Part shown: positions 35,546 to 43,500 of the stretch, piece by piece
Layout of the letters: each line of letters opens with the position of its first letter
Position numbering within the stretch: position 1 is the stretch's first letter
Origin: Eubacterium sp. CAG:180
GTDB lineage: Bacteria > Bacillota > Clostridia > Oscillospirales > Acutalibacteraceae
Assembly (NCBI GenBank): GCA_000432435.1
Contig: HF993135.1
Location: forward strand, 20,374 to 84,373
Direction: 5' to 3'
Length of the DNA stretch: 64,000 bases
The notes under the pieces: generated by a model
The model's input: only the letters and a program-made list of their open reading frames with translations
The model's database searches: none
What the model was told of the DNA's origin: nothing
Position numbers and translations under genes: made by a program

Positions 35546-36907
35546 TTAAAAGTTGTTTTCAGCTCTGCGTGAATTCAGCTTATTACCGACCGCCTTTTTA
35601 TAAACAACGGCGGAAATTACGGCCGACACGGCTTCTGCTATCCAAAAGGCATTCCAAACACCGTCAGCACCGAATATCCGTGTTAATACAAAAGCTGTCG
35701 GGATTATTATTACTGCATACCTGCAAAGTGATATTATGAGAGATTCAACACCCTTGCCGAGTCCCTCAAGAGCTCCGGATGACGTTACGGAAATTGACGA
35801 AACAACAAACCCGGCGCTGATTATTCTGAGCGCCTTTTTGCCTGCGTCTATCGTTTCGGGATTATCGGTGAACATTCCTATCAGCTTATGCGGCAGCGCA
35901 ATGCACAGCACAGTACCGAAAAGCATTATGCCTGCCGTCAGCACAAGAGTTATATCGTAAATTTTTTTTACTCTTTTATGCTCGGCGGCACCGTAATTAT
36001 AACCGATTATCGGTCGCATTCCCTGCACTATACCGTTAGCGGGGAGGTATAAGAACGTCTGAAGCTTATAGTAGACACCGAGCACAACAACATATATCTG
36101 TGAAAACGAAGCAAGCATTGCATTAAGGCTTGACACAAGAAGTGACGGCAGCGCAAGATTTATTGACGCCGGGATACCCACAAAGTACAGTTTACGGTCT
36201 ATAGCCTTATTACGTTTTAAATATTTGCGGTTTATGGTTACGCTCGGTTTTTTCACGGCGTACAAAACTACATACAGTAAAAGGGTACTCACCTGCCCTA
36301 TGCCTGTTGCGAGGGCGGCGCCGTCAATTCCCATTTTCGGAAATGGGCCTATACCGAATATCAAAAGCGGGTCAAGTATGATATTTACAATACAGCCCGT
36401 CATAAGTCCTGCCATGGAGGCATTCATTCTGCCGACAGCTTGGAAGATTTTTTCGTATGCAAGGCTTATCATAATTACAATCGAAAACGAAAAAACTATT
36501 GTTGAATAGCGCACCCCGAGGGAAATTACGTTTTCGGACTGCGTGAACATTTTAAGGAATGGGCGCATAATCGGAATGCTGACTGCGGCGGCGATAATGC
36601 CGTGGAGTATTGAAAACAAAAATCCGTGTGTGGCGGCGGTATCGGCTGCCTCTTTTTCACCTGCGCCGAGGTGAAATGCGATAACGGCATTAAGTCCCAC
36701 GCCGAAGCCTATTGCAAGCGCATTGACAAGGTTTTGCACCGGATAGACAAGCGACAAAGCTGTTATTGCGTCCTCGCCTATTTTGGCGACAAAAAAGCTG
36801 TCCACTATATTATAAAGCGAATTGACGAGCATTGATATTACCATGGGAGTGGCCATAGACATAATAAGCGGAAAAACAGGCTTTTCCTTCATAAATTTTT
36901 CGTTCAT
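35546..36907 (-). CDS. MATE-family multidrug efflux transporter
   Basis: About 453 residues from the ATG at 36907 (MNEKFMKEKPVFPLIMSMATPM), with twelve membrane helices in two homologous halves and the usual PMVISMLVNSLYNIVDSFFVAKIG opening. MATE pumps expel cationic drugs using Na+ or H+ gradients. The gene sits 150 bases downstream of its promoter, behind a terminator hairpin and a small reading frame, which points to attenuation control; see the separate entries. Confidence 0.93.
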   Translation of the reverse strand: MNEKFMKEKPVFPLIMSMATPMVISMLVNSLYNIVDSFFVAKIGEDAITALSLVYPVQNLVNALAIGFGVGLNAVIAFHLGAGEKEAADTAATHGFLFSILHGIIAAAVSIPIMRPFLKMFTQSENVISLGVRYSTIVFSFSIVIMISLAYEKIFQAVGRMNASMAGLMTGCIVNIILDPLLIFGIGPFPKMGIDGAALATGIGQVSTLLLYVVLYAVKKPSVTINRKYLKRNKAIDRKLYFVGIPASINLALPSLLVSSLNAMLASFSQIYVVVLGVYYKLQTFLYLPANGIVQGMRPIIGYNYGAAEHKRVKKIYDITLVLTAGIMLFGTVLCIALPHKLIGMFTDNPETIDAGKKALRIISAGFVVSSISVTSSGALEGLGKGVESLIISLCRYAVIIIPTAFVLTRIFGADGVWNAFWIAEAVSAVISAVVYKKAVGNKLNSRRAENNF

Positions 36908-36950
36908 ACAAATACATCTGCCTTTCGAATCCGAGCGTATTTTCTCAATT

Positions 36951-36993
36951 AAAAACGCCACGCAATTACTCAAAATCGAATAATTGCATGGCG
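36951..36993 (-). terminator. Leader terminator (attenuator) of the MATE gene
   Basis: The minus strand has CGCCATGCAATTA (36993-36981) pairing with TAATTGCGTGGCG (36968-36956), 13 pairs with one G-U, a 12-base loop, and TTTTTAATT after it. It lies between the promoter and the start codon, so it must be overcome for the pump to be made. Confidence 0.75.
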
Positions 36994-37026
36994 AAAACAC
37001 ATCTTTTTAAGACCGGAAAAATCCAT
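36970..37026 (-). CDS. Putative leader peptide controlling the MATE attenuator
   Basis: An 18-codon frame, MDFSGLKKMCFRHAIIRF, ending TGA inside the terminator loop. An inner ATG at 37002 gives MCFRHAIIRF. The last codons lie in the 5' arm of the terminator stem, so a ribosome on this frame would block the hairpin. Neither start has a clear ribosome site, which weakens the case. Confidence 0.4.
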   Translation of the reverse strand: MDFSGLKKMCFRHAIIRF

Positions 37027-37046
37027 ACGTTGTTTTATCGGTATGT

Positions 37047-37075
37047 AATATAACACACTTTCGCCGCTAAGTCAA
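37047..37075 (-). promoter_or_regulatory. Promoter of the MATE gene leader
   Basis: The minus strand has TTGACT (37075-37070), 17 bases, TATATT (37052-37047). Transcription would begin near 37040. Confidence 0.7.
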
Positions 37076-37135
37076 TAACGGCTGAAACATAATAATATAT
37101 ATGCCGAGAGAGAATAATGCTCTGCTCAAGGGCTT

Positions 37136-38275
37136 TTATTCGTCATCCTCCGAATAGTAATCGTCATCCTCAAAATAGTAATCGTCCTCCTCCAACTCCT
37201 CCTCATCAAAGTTCCAGACATCATAGCTGCCGTTTCTGACCAAATCCTTTTGCCAATCCTCCAAGCAATAAGAATTCATTTCCGCTTCAAGCTTTTCATC
37301 GTAGGAGTTATCTTTTTCATCGGAACAATCCGTCATCAGCTCATCAAAAACCATAAGGCTCGCCATCCCGGTCATAAGCCCGTCTCTGTTCTCGCTTAAT
37401 TCGCAGGCTTCGGGAACAACCGTATCGGATTCGGCGATTTCTTCGCTTAATGTGCGCTTTATTTTCTGCCTTAATTCAAAGGAAACGGCTGACAAACTGT
37501 TCAGACGGCGCAGCAGTATTTCCTCCGATAAATTCCCAAAGCGAATTTTTTCGTAATCTTGCACGTTTAGGCTATACAGCCTTGAATAGCGTTTAAACTC
37601 CTTAACAGTCGAAGACGGAAAATGCTGCTTATTTTTTTCTAAATAACATTCCGCATTTTTAATCATTGTTTTACAGTCTTTTATCTGCCGGTTTATCTCC
37701 GCAATAATTTTTTGCTTGTTTTCGCCGCATTTCACCTTATACAAAAGTGCATATATGTGCTTACAGTTTTGCTTTCTCTCCGTATAATAGGGGCATGTGC
37801 AGCTCATACTTACTATTTTGTCGTTGTCTCCGAATGAAAGCTCAACATTATAGTCGGCGGTACCTTTTACAATACAGGAATAATGAGTCCCCGTTTTTTT
37901 AAGGTCTCTGATTTTGCCGTCGGAGCAATATGCTTCTCCGCGTTCTCGTATCAAGGGGCTGAATAAGCCGTCATAAATTCTCTTATCAAATAAGCCTAAT
38001 TTCTCCCTGCTCACTTCCGCCGGAGCTGTTGAAGTCTCTTCGATATTTAATTCGGTATCGACAAACGGGACGTCGGTAATGTCCTTTTTGGCTTTCTTTC
38101 TCCTGTGCTTTTTGACAGCATTCCCCACAGCCTTTACAATCACCGCCGTTATCAGGCACAACAGCTTAAAAGCCCATTTTAATATGTAATATGCGGCCAT
38201 TCCGAGAATCAGCAATACCATCACTATAAAATTCCCGGTCATTGCAATGTTTTTCTTCTTCATATATGTATTCAC
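37136..38275 (-). CDS. Membrane-anchored SWIM zinc-finger protein beside the CRISPR array
   Basis: A 379-residue protein. Two hydrophobic stretches (about 12-32 and 35-52) are followed by a very basic segment, then a SWIM zinc finger with C159-x-C161-x9-C171-x-H173 (CTCPYYTERKQNCKH), a helical charged region, and a C-terminus of nearly pure Asp, Glu and Tyr. SWIM domains bind DNA or proteins. The start is GTG at 38275 or ATG at 38263; neither has a good ribosome site. The start is 12 bases from the terminal CRISPR repeat on the same strand, so any promoter lies in the array or further up. No link to CRISPR function is shown. Confidence 0.8.
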   Translation of the reverse strand: MNTYMKKKNIAMTGNFIVMVLLILGMAAYYILKWAFKLLCLITAVIVKAVGNAVKKHRRKKAKKDITDVPFVDTELNIEETSTAPAEVSREKLGLFDKRIYDGLFSPLIRERGEAYCSDGKIRDLKKTGTHYSCIVKGTADYNVELSFGDNDKIVSMSCTCPYYTERKQNCKHIYALLYKVKCGENKQKIIAEINRQIKDCKTMIKNAECYLEKNKQHFPSSTVKEFKRYSRLYSLNVQDYEKIRFGNLSEEILLRRLNSLSAVSFELRQKIKRTLSEEIAESDTVVPEACELSENRDGLMTGMASLMVFDELMTDCSDEKDNSYDEKLEAEMNSYCLEDWQKDLVRNGSYDVWNFDEEELEEDDYYFEDDDYYSEDDE

Positions 38276-38286
38276 AATCTCACAAT

Positions 38287-38650
38287 CGGCAAGTACCGTA
38301 TGATATTATACTACTCTCAAACTACAGTCTTTACACTCGGCTGTCCTCCGTGTTTCAGTACCTTATGAAATTACACTACTCTCAAACAATGAATTTCCCC
38401 TCCTTTGCGCTGTCCGAGTTTCAGTACCTTATGAAATTACACTACTCTCAAACGGTTTAAGAATAAGAAAAGGGGATAAGATGTTTCAGTACCTTATGAA
38501 ATTACACTACTCTCAAACCACGGACAATCCACATCGTGAAGTGCGATAGTTTCAGTACCTTATGAAATTACACTACTCTCAAACGATACTTTAAAGTATA
38601 TATGTAATTCATATGTTTCAGTACCTTATGAAATTACACTACTCTCAAAC
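38287..38650 (-). CRISPR. Type II-A CRISPR array, six repeats and five spacers
   Basis: In the crRNA direction (minus) each 36-base repeat starts GTTTGAGAGTAG and ends AAGGTACTGAAAC. Five identical repeats lie at 38615-38650, 38549-38584, 38483-38518, 38418-38453 and 38352-38387; the sixth at 38287-38322 is degenerate (changes in the middle and at its far end), marking the leader-distal end. Spacers are 29 or 30 bases: 38585-38614, 38519-38548, 38454-38482, 38388-38417, 38323-38351. No spacer matches another part of this window by eye. The short array suggests low recent activity or loss of spacers. Confidence 0.97.
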
Positions 38651-38733
38651 CTCAAATAAACTGCGCCACTACAATGCACAGGGTAATAACATAAGGTACA
38701 TTTATTATACTATCTAAGTATCTTCGTCGTCAA
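38651..38733 (-). promoter_or_regulatory. CRISPR leader and array promoter
   Basis: The leader-repeat junction reads ATTTGAG (38657-38651), the anchoring sequence that directs Cas1-Cas2 integration in type II-A systems. A promoter TTGACG (38733-38728), 18 bases, TATAAT (38709-38704) overlaps the end of csn2. Between them, 38683-38699 is an inverted, 15-of-17 match to the repeat core; see findings. Confidence 0.75.
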
Positions 38734-39391
38734 TAACGCAAAGGTCATTGTCGACAACATACAGTTTTTCGCCGTCGCAGAGCCTTTGCGGCTCCGAATT
38801 CTCAAGCATTAAAAAATTGATATGCTCAAGAGCTAAAGCCTTTAACAGCTCTGATATTTCATCCGGCGAAAAGTAAAGACAAATATTGGCGGCAACAAAA
38901 ACCTTCGTCTTGAGATACTTTGCCGATAATTTCAAATAATTTACAAAGCATTCCAAGAGCGAAGAAGACTCCGCCGAAAACCTGAAGCCCATTAGCTTTA
39001 TTATTGCAGAGGTGTCCGTTTCATCGGAATATTCACAATCGAAATCACAAAACGCTTTAAGCTTATCGGCAAGCCTTGCGATTGCCGCCTTTACCTCGGT
39101 TGTATCCTCGGCGAACTCGTCATTTGCGGTCTGCTGCATATAGCCGTCAAGCTTGCCGAGGAGCTTTCTGCTGTTCATATCGACAAAAATCGGTTCGGAT
39201 ATAAAGCACCCGTCCTTGGAAAACTCAAACGGTTTAAAATCCTCGGAAAAGACAAAATAATCTTCCTCGCACGAATTTAAGAATGACGACATCACGCCTC
39301 TGTAAAGCTTTTTGTTTTCTATTACGAGAACCGGAAATATTCCCTCGCCTATTTTTATGCAATCATCAATATACGAAAACTTAGCCATCAT
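38714..39391 (-). CDS. csn2: CRISPR adaptation protein Csn2
   Basis: 225 residues from the ATG at 39391, the normal length. It resembles the streptococcal protein in layout: CEYSDETDTSAIIKLMGF near the middle helices and VFVAANICLYFSPDEISELLKALAL before the C-terminal strand. Csn2 forms a tetrameric ring on DNA ends and is required for spacer acquisition in type II-A systems. The frame is open upstream, but the ATGA overlap with the cas2 stop fixes the start. It is the last cas gene and borders the array leader. Confidence 0.9.
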   Translation of the reverse strand: MMAKFSYIDDCIKIGEGIFPVLVIENKKLYRGVMSSFLNSCEEDYFVFSEDFKPFEFSKDGCFISEPIFVDMNSRKLLGKLDGYMQQTANDEFAEDTTEVKAAIARLADKLKAFCDFDCEYSDETDTSAIIKLMGFRFSAESSSLLECFVNYLKLSAKYLKTKVFVAANICLYFSPDEISELLKALALEHINFLMLENSEPQRLCDGEKLYVVDNDLCVIDDEDT

Positions 39392-39708
39392 AATATCAAC
39401 AGCCTTTCGTCCGAATCCACAACACTGCTGTGGCTTTTGCCGACAATCATTTCCATTTTGGCGAACTGCTTTTCGGTAACGGTAAGCATTTGCACAAGAC
39501 CCGACGGCGGTTTCTGCTTTTTTACCGAATCGCAAATACCCGTTGCGACATTTTGGTTAAGCGCAATTTTTGAATAAACCGATTCCTGCATCATCATAAA
39601 TCCGCTTTTAATCAAAAATTTACGAAATTTTGCATATTCGTGCCGTTCGCTCTTGGTAGTTGTCGGCAAATCAAAAAATACAATTACTCTCATAAATCTA
39701 TAACTCAT
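39388..39708 (-). CDS. cas2: CRISPR-associated endoribonuclease-like Cas2
   Basis: A 106-residue ferredoxin-fold protein. It starts MSYRFMRVIVFFDLPTTT, very like streptococcal type II-A Cas2, with the conserved Asp after the first strand. It ends in the usual VTEKQFAKMEMI region. It forms the integration complex with Cas1. It overlaps cas1 by 11 bases and csn2 by four. Confidence 0.96.
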   Translation of the reverse strand: MSYRFMRVIVFFDLPTTTKSERHEYAKFRKFLIKSGFMMMQESVYSKIALNQNVATGICDSVKKQKPPSGLVQMLTVTEKQFAKMEMIVGKSHSSVVDSDERLLIL

Positions 39709-40579
39709 ACTTCACTTCCGCAAGCTTCACAAGCGAAGCGTCATTTTGCTCTATTGCGGCAAATACGCTTTTTACATAGAGTTTTATTACATTCACAAGC
39801 GTATTAGCCTTGCCGTCCACTACGAATTCCTTATTCAGTAAGCCTATCAGAGTGCTCTTCTGCTCCTTGCCGAATTCCTTGGGCATCATGGATTTTACGC
39901 AAAAATCGACTATCGGGCGAAACGGCTCCATTAAATCGCAGCCCAAATTAAAATGGTTAAACATATTATCGTGAAATATACCGAGCTGAGTCAAATAACC
40001 GCTGCAAACTATTTCACGGTTAACGCATGACAAAATCAAGCTGTAGCCGTAATTCAGCGCGGCGTTTACGGGAACATCGTCATTTCTGCTGAAGCTCTTT
40101 CCGAAAAGAGCGTTGAAATACACCTTTGCAGCGTGCCCTTCGCGGTTTGTTCCATCGTTGAATTCAAGCTCATTTATGTACCCCTCAAGGAGCTTATACT
40201 GCTCAAGACCGTAATGTTTTAAAAGCAGAGCCTGATTTTTGATTTTTTCGGCAACTATACTTGTCCACACAAGCTTTTTGGCATCGTCTGCCCAGGATAT
40301 CTGGGTTTTCAGCTTCTGACTGCAATCATGACAACCGTAATATGAGACGAGCTCCGAGGACGGATTTCGTTTTTCGTCGCAGAATATCACCTTGATTTTT
40401 CGTTCGGTTAATTGGCTGAGCAGCGCCGCAGTAACGGAGCTTGCCGTATTCTCGACTATCAGAACGGAAATCTCGTCGAGGTGGACGCGCGTTGTTTTTT
40501 CGACATCGCGCACAGCCAAATAGCCCATGGAATAATCAAGCTTAGAGGGGTTTGTAACAACAACCACACGCCAGCCCAT
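39698..40579 (-). CDS. cas1: CRISPR integrase Cas1
   Basis: A 293-residue protein, type II-A length. The C-terminal helical domain shows the active-site context: the Glu region in NYGYSLILSCVNREIV, the His in GIFHDNMFNH and the acidic DLMEPFRPIVD. It cuts and joins new spacers into the array. It lies 11 bases after cas9. Confidence 0.97.
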   Translation of the reverse strand: MGWRVVVVTNPSKLDYSMGYLAVRDVEKTTRVHLDEISVLIVENTASSVTAALLSQLTERKIKVIFCDEKRNPSSELVSYYGCHDCSQKLKTQISWADDAKKLVWTSIVAEKIKNQALLLKHYGLEQYKLLEGYINELEFNDGTNREGHAAKVYFNALFGKSFSRNDDVPVNAALNYGYSLILSCVNREIVCSGYLTQLGIFHDNMFNHFNLGCDLMEPFRPIVDFCVKSMMPKEFGKEQKSTLIGLLNKEFVVDGKANTLVNVIKLYVKSVFAAIEQNDASLVKLAEVKYEL

Positions 40580-40590
40580 AACAATCCCCC

Positions 40591-43500
40591 TTATTTCAGC
40601 AGGTCGATTTCCTGCTCAAAAAGGCCCGTTACCGACTGATTGATTAGCTTTATGCTATGAACGTCTTTAATTTCGGAGAACTTAGCATTGGTCTTCATAG
40701 TACCTGTATTAGGACTTTCACCTATAAGACTAAGGTCTCCCGACAACACATTGGCGTGAAGGATTTTCAGAATTTCATTTAAGACGCAGCATTGCTCCTC
40801 CGGTGAGCAGAGCACAAATTTTTCACGGCGTTTTTCGAGCTTTTTACCGATGCCGCTGAATTTTACACTCAAAACCGTATTTAGCATTTTGCCCGTTAAG
40901 ATATCGTAAAGCTCAATATTTTCTTCTGCTGAAATATTGTCCCTCGGAATAATCTCCCTGTCCTTATGCTTTGTCAGGTAATTTTCGATATTTCTTATAT
41001 ACTTTTCATATTTATATCCCAAAACAAGCTGCATTCCGGGCTTATATCCTATCCGATTTCCGGTCTTTTTGGTTATAAACATTCTGCAGCCGTCAAAGGA
41101 TATGCAGGCGTCATATTTAACGCAGGGAATCAGAATTTTTACGTTTGAAGCTTCGGCTATACGGCTTGTAACAAAGCCCTGCATATCGGCTTCATATTCT
41201 TTCACCTCATACAGATTGACGGGGAACATCTGACGCACGGCTTTGCCCTTTTTGTCGGTATACTCCACATACGAAAAATATGCCGAGGTCGCTTTATCGT
41301 ATCCGCCGTATTTTTCAATACAGCTTCTTGCGCCCGAAGCCTTCAGCGGAACCTGCCCGTTTCCTTTTTTCAAAGGATTGATTTTAAACAGTCCTCCTTG
41401 CTTTTTGCGCGGGAACCTTGTATAGCGAATGTTGTTCTTGTTCATAAATCTGCGGACGGTATTCATACTGTCCTTAACCGACCACGCGCCGGGTATATCG
41501 TGGCTGAAAAATTTTTCGGGATTTACGGTATATCCTTTATCGTTGTTTTGCAATCCTTTTATGAAATTCACCTTATTATGAGTGACCTTTACATTGTATG
41601 CATTGCCGACAACAATATTGAGGTAAGCATCCTTTGCGTGATGCAAATCGTTCACCTCACGGCACTTGAGCATATCGTTGCTTTGCCTGAAGGCGTGAAC
41701 CAAAGCCGCTTTAACATAGACTATTTCGGTTTTCGGCTTCGGGTACAGCTGCTCCAATATATGCGCAACGGCCTTTGTAGACTGCTGAGTTTCGGTGAGC
41801 TGCCTTGACACAAACGCGGAGAGCTCATCATCGGTAAGCGGCGTTTTACGGGTAAGACGCTTATAGGTTTCCTCGCTTATCAGTCCGCTGCTACGAAGCA
41901 TCTGCCAATACGGACTCATTTTGCTCTGTATAGCCGCATCAATGGGATAAACATTGGTTTTATTGTTATTTACTGTTTTATTGACAAGGACTTTGTTTGT
42001 AAGGCTGTCATCCTTTATCTTCGACCGAGGATAAATATGGTCAATATCAAAGCGGCCGTTACCGTTCATCAGCTCGCCGAGGGATATTTCCTCACCCGTA
42101 TACATACATTTGCCGAGCTGAATATAATAGAAATAAAGCTTGTCACGTCTGAGCTTTGACTCGTCTTCATCACTCAGCTTTTTACTCAGGGCATCGAAAT
42201 ACGGGCAGAATTTTTCGGCTTCCTTTTTACAGTTTTTGTATAATTCCATAAGCCTGTTTTTTCTTGAGTCCCTGTGTCTTTCTTCTCTGTTATCAATACC
42301 TCTTGCAACCTCTACGAATATCTTCTTCGGAGGCCTTTCCTGTATCTTTTCTATTTCCTTTGCAATCAGCAACGCACGCAATATCGGCCGCTTAACCTTC
42401 GGAGAAACGTAAAGCGCGTCAACAGCCTTGCGCAGAGAATGCTGATCACCTGTATAGCTGAGCTCATCAAGCTTGTCATTTAAATTCTTTTTTTCATCGC
42501 CGTCACAGCAGAAATCTTCGGAATATAAAATCTGCATCAAATTGTAATTCGTTTCCCAAAGAGCCGTGATGACATTCATAACCTCACCGGTCTTTTTATA
42601 TGTAAACTCGACATCGCACAAAAACTCCTTTGACAGGCGGCTCCAGCCGGTGTACTTAAGCTTGCATATTTTTTTGATGTCTTCATCCGTCAGCTTTTCA
42701 GGGAAAAGCTTTTTCAGCCTTTTCTTGAGTAATTTTTTATCATCGCCGAAAATTACCGATGACGCAATAATACTCTCCTTGTCATCAAAGGTCAGGCTCT
42801 CAAAACCCTTAAAATCAAAATAAGATTTCAATGAGGATTTTACGGTTGTATCTATTCCGCTCAATACGTCGTTATTATCATAACAGCCTCTTGCCTTGAG
42901 ATAGTCCTTAATTTGCTTTACGGTAACCTTGCGGCGAGTCATAAACAAATCTTTATAAATCCCCTGCTTTAATTCGACGGGTATATCCTCGCCGTTCAGT
43001 TTGAGATTGTTTATCTCGTTGAGAACGGTGAATTTCGAATAGAGAAGAGAGCATTTGGGAATAACGTCACACTCCGGCAAATAGGTGCATTTACTTGTGA
43101 GGTTGTTTATGAATTTCTCAGCCGAAGAGTCAATATCAACAACGTCGTCAAAGTTCCACGGATATATTTTTACGCCGTCTTTTCTTTTAAGCCAGCTGTT
43201 TTCGGTATGAGTATTAAGCGGCCCGACATAATACGGAATGCGATACTCAAATATTTTGATAATTTTATCGTACACGGAAACACCGTTTTCATCGCACGAA
43301 TTTAAAAACGACAAATAATCCTTGGCATTATCCAAAATTGCTTTAAGCTCTTCCTCATTTACCTGCATCGGAACTACGCCGTTGCTCTTTGTCACCTGCT
43401 TCGGCATAAAGGTCTTATTCTCAATTTCGTCAAACATTTCCTTATATGACAAATCGGCGTTTTTGCCGAGCGTCTTTTTAAGATAAGCGCAAAAATTCTC

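Noticed and set aside
38287..38322. Degenerate repeat as a sign of a second CRISPR array
   Set aside because: It is in phase with the array and at the leader-distal end, the normal place for a decayed terminal repeat.
38242..38460. Plus-strand frame with repeated YLMKLHYSQT
   Set aside because: It is translation of the CRISPR repeats, not a protein gene.
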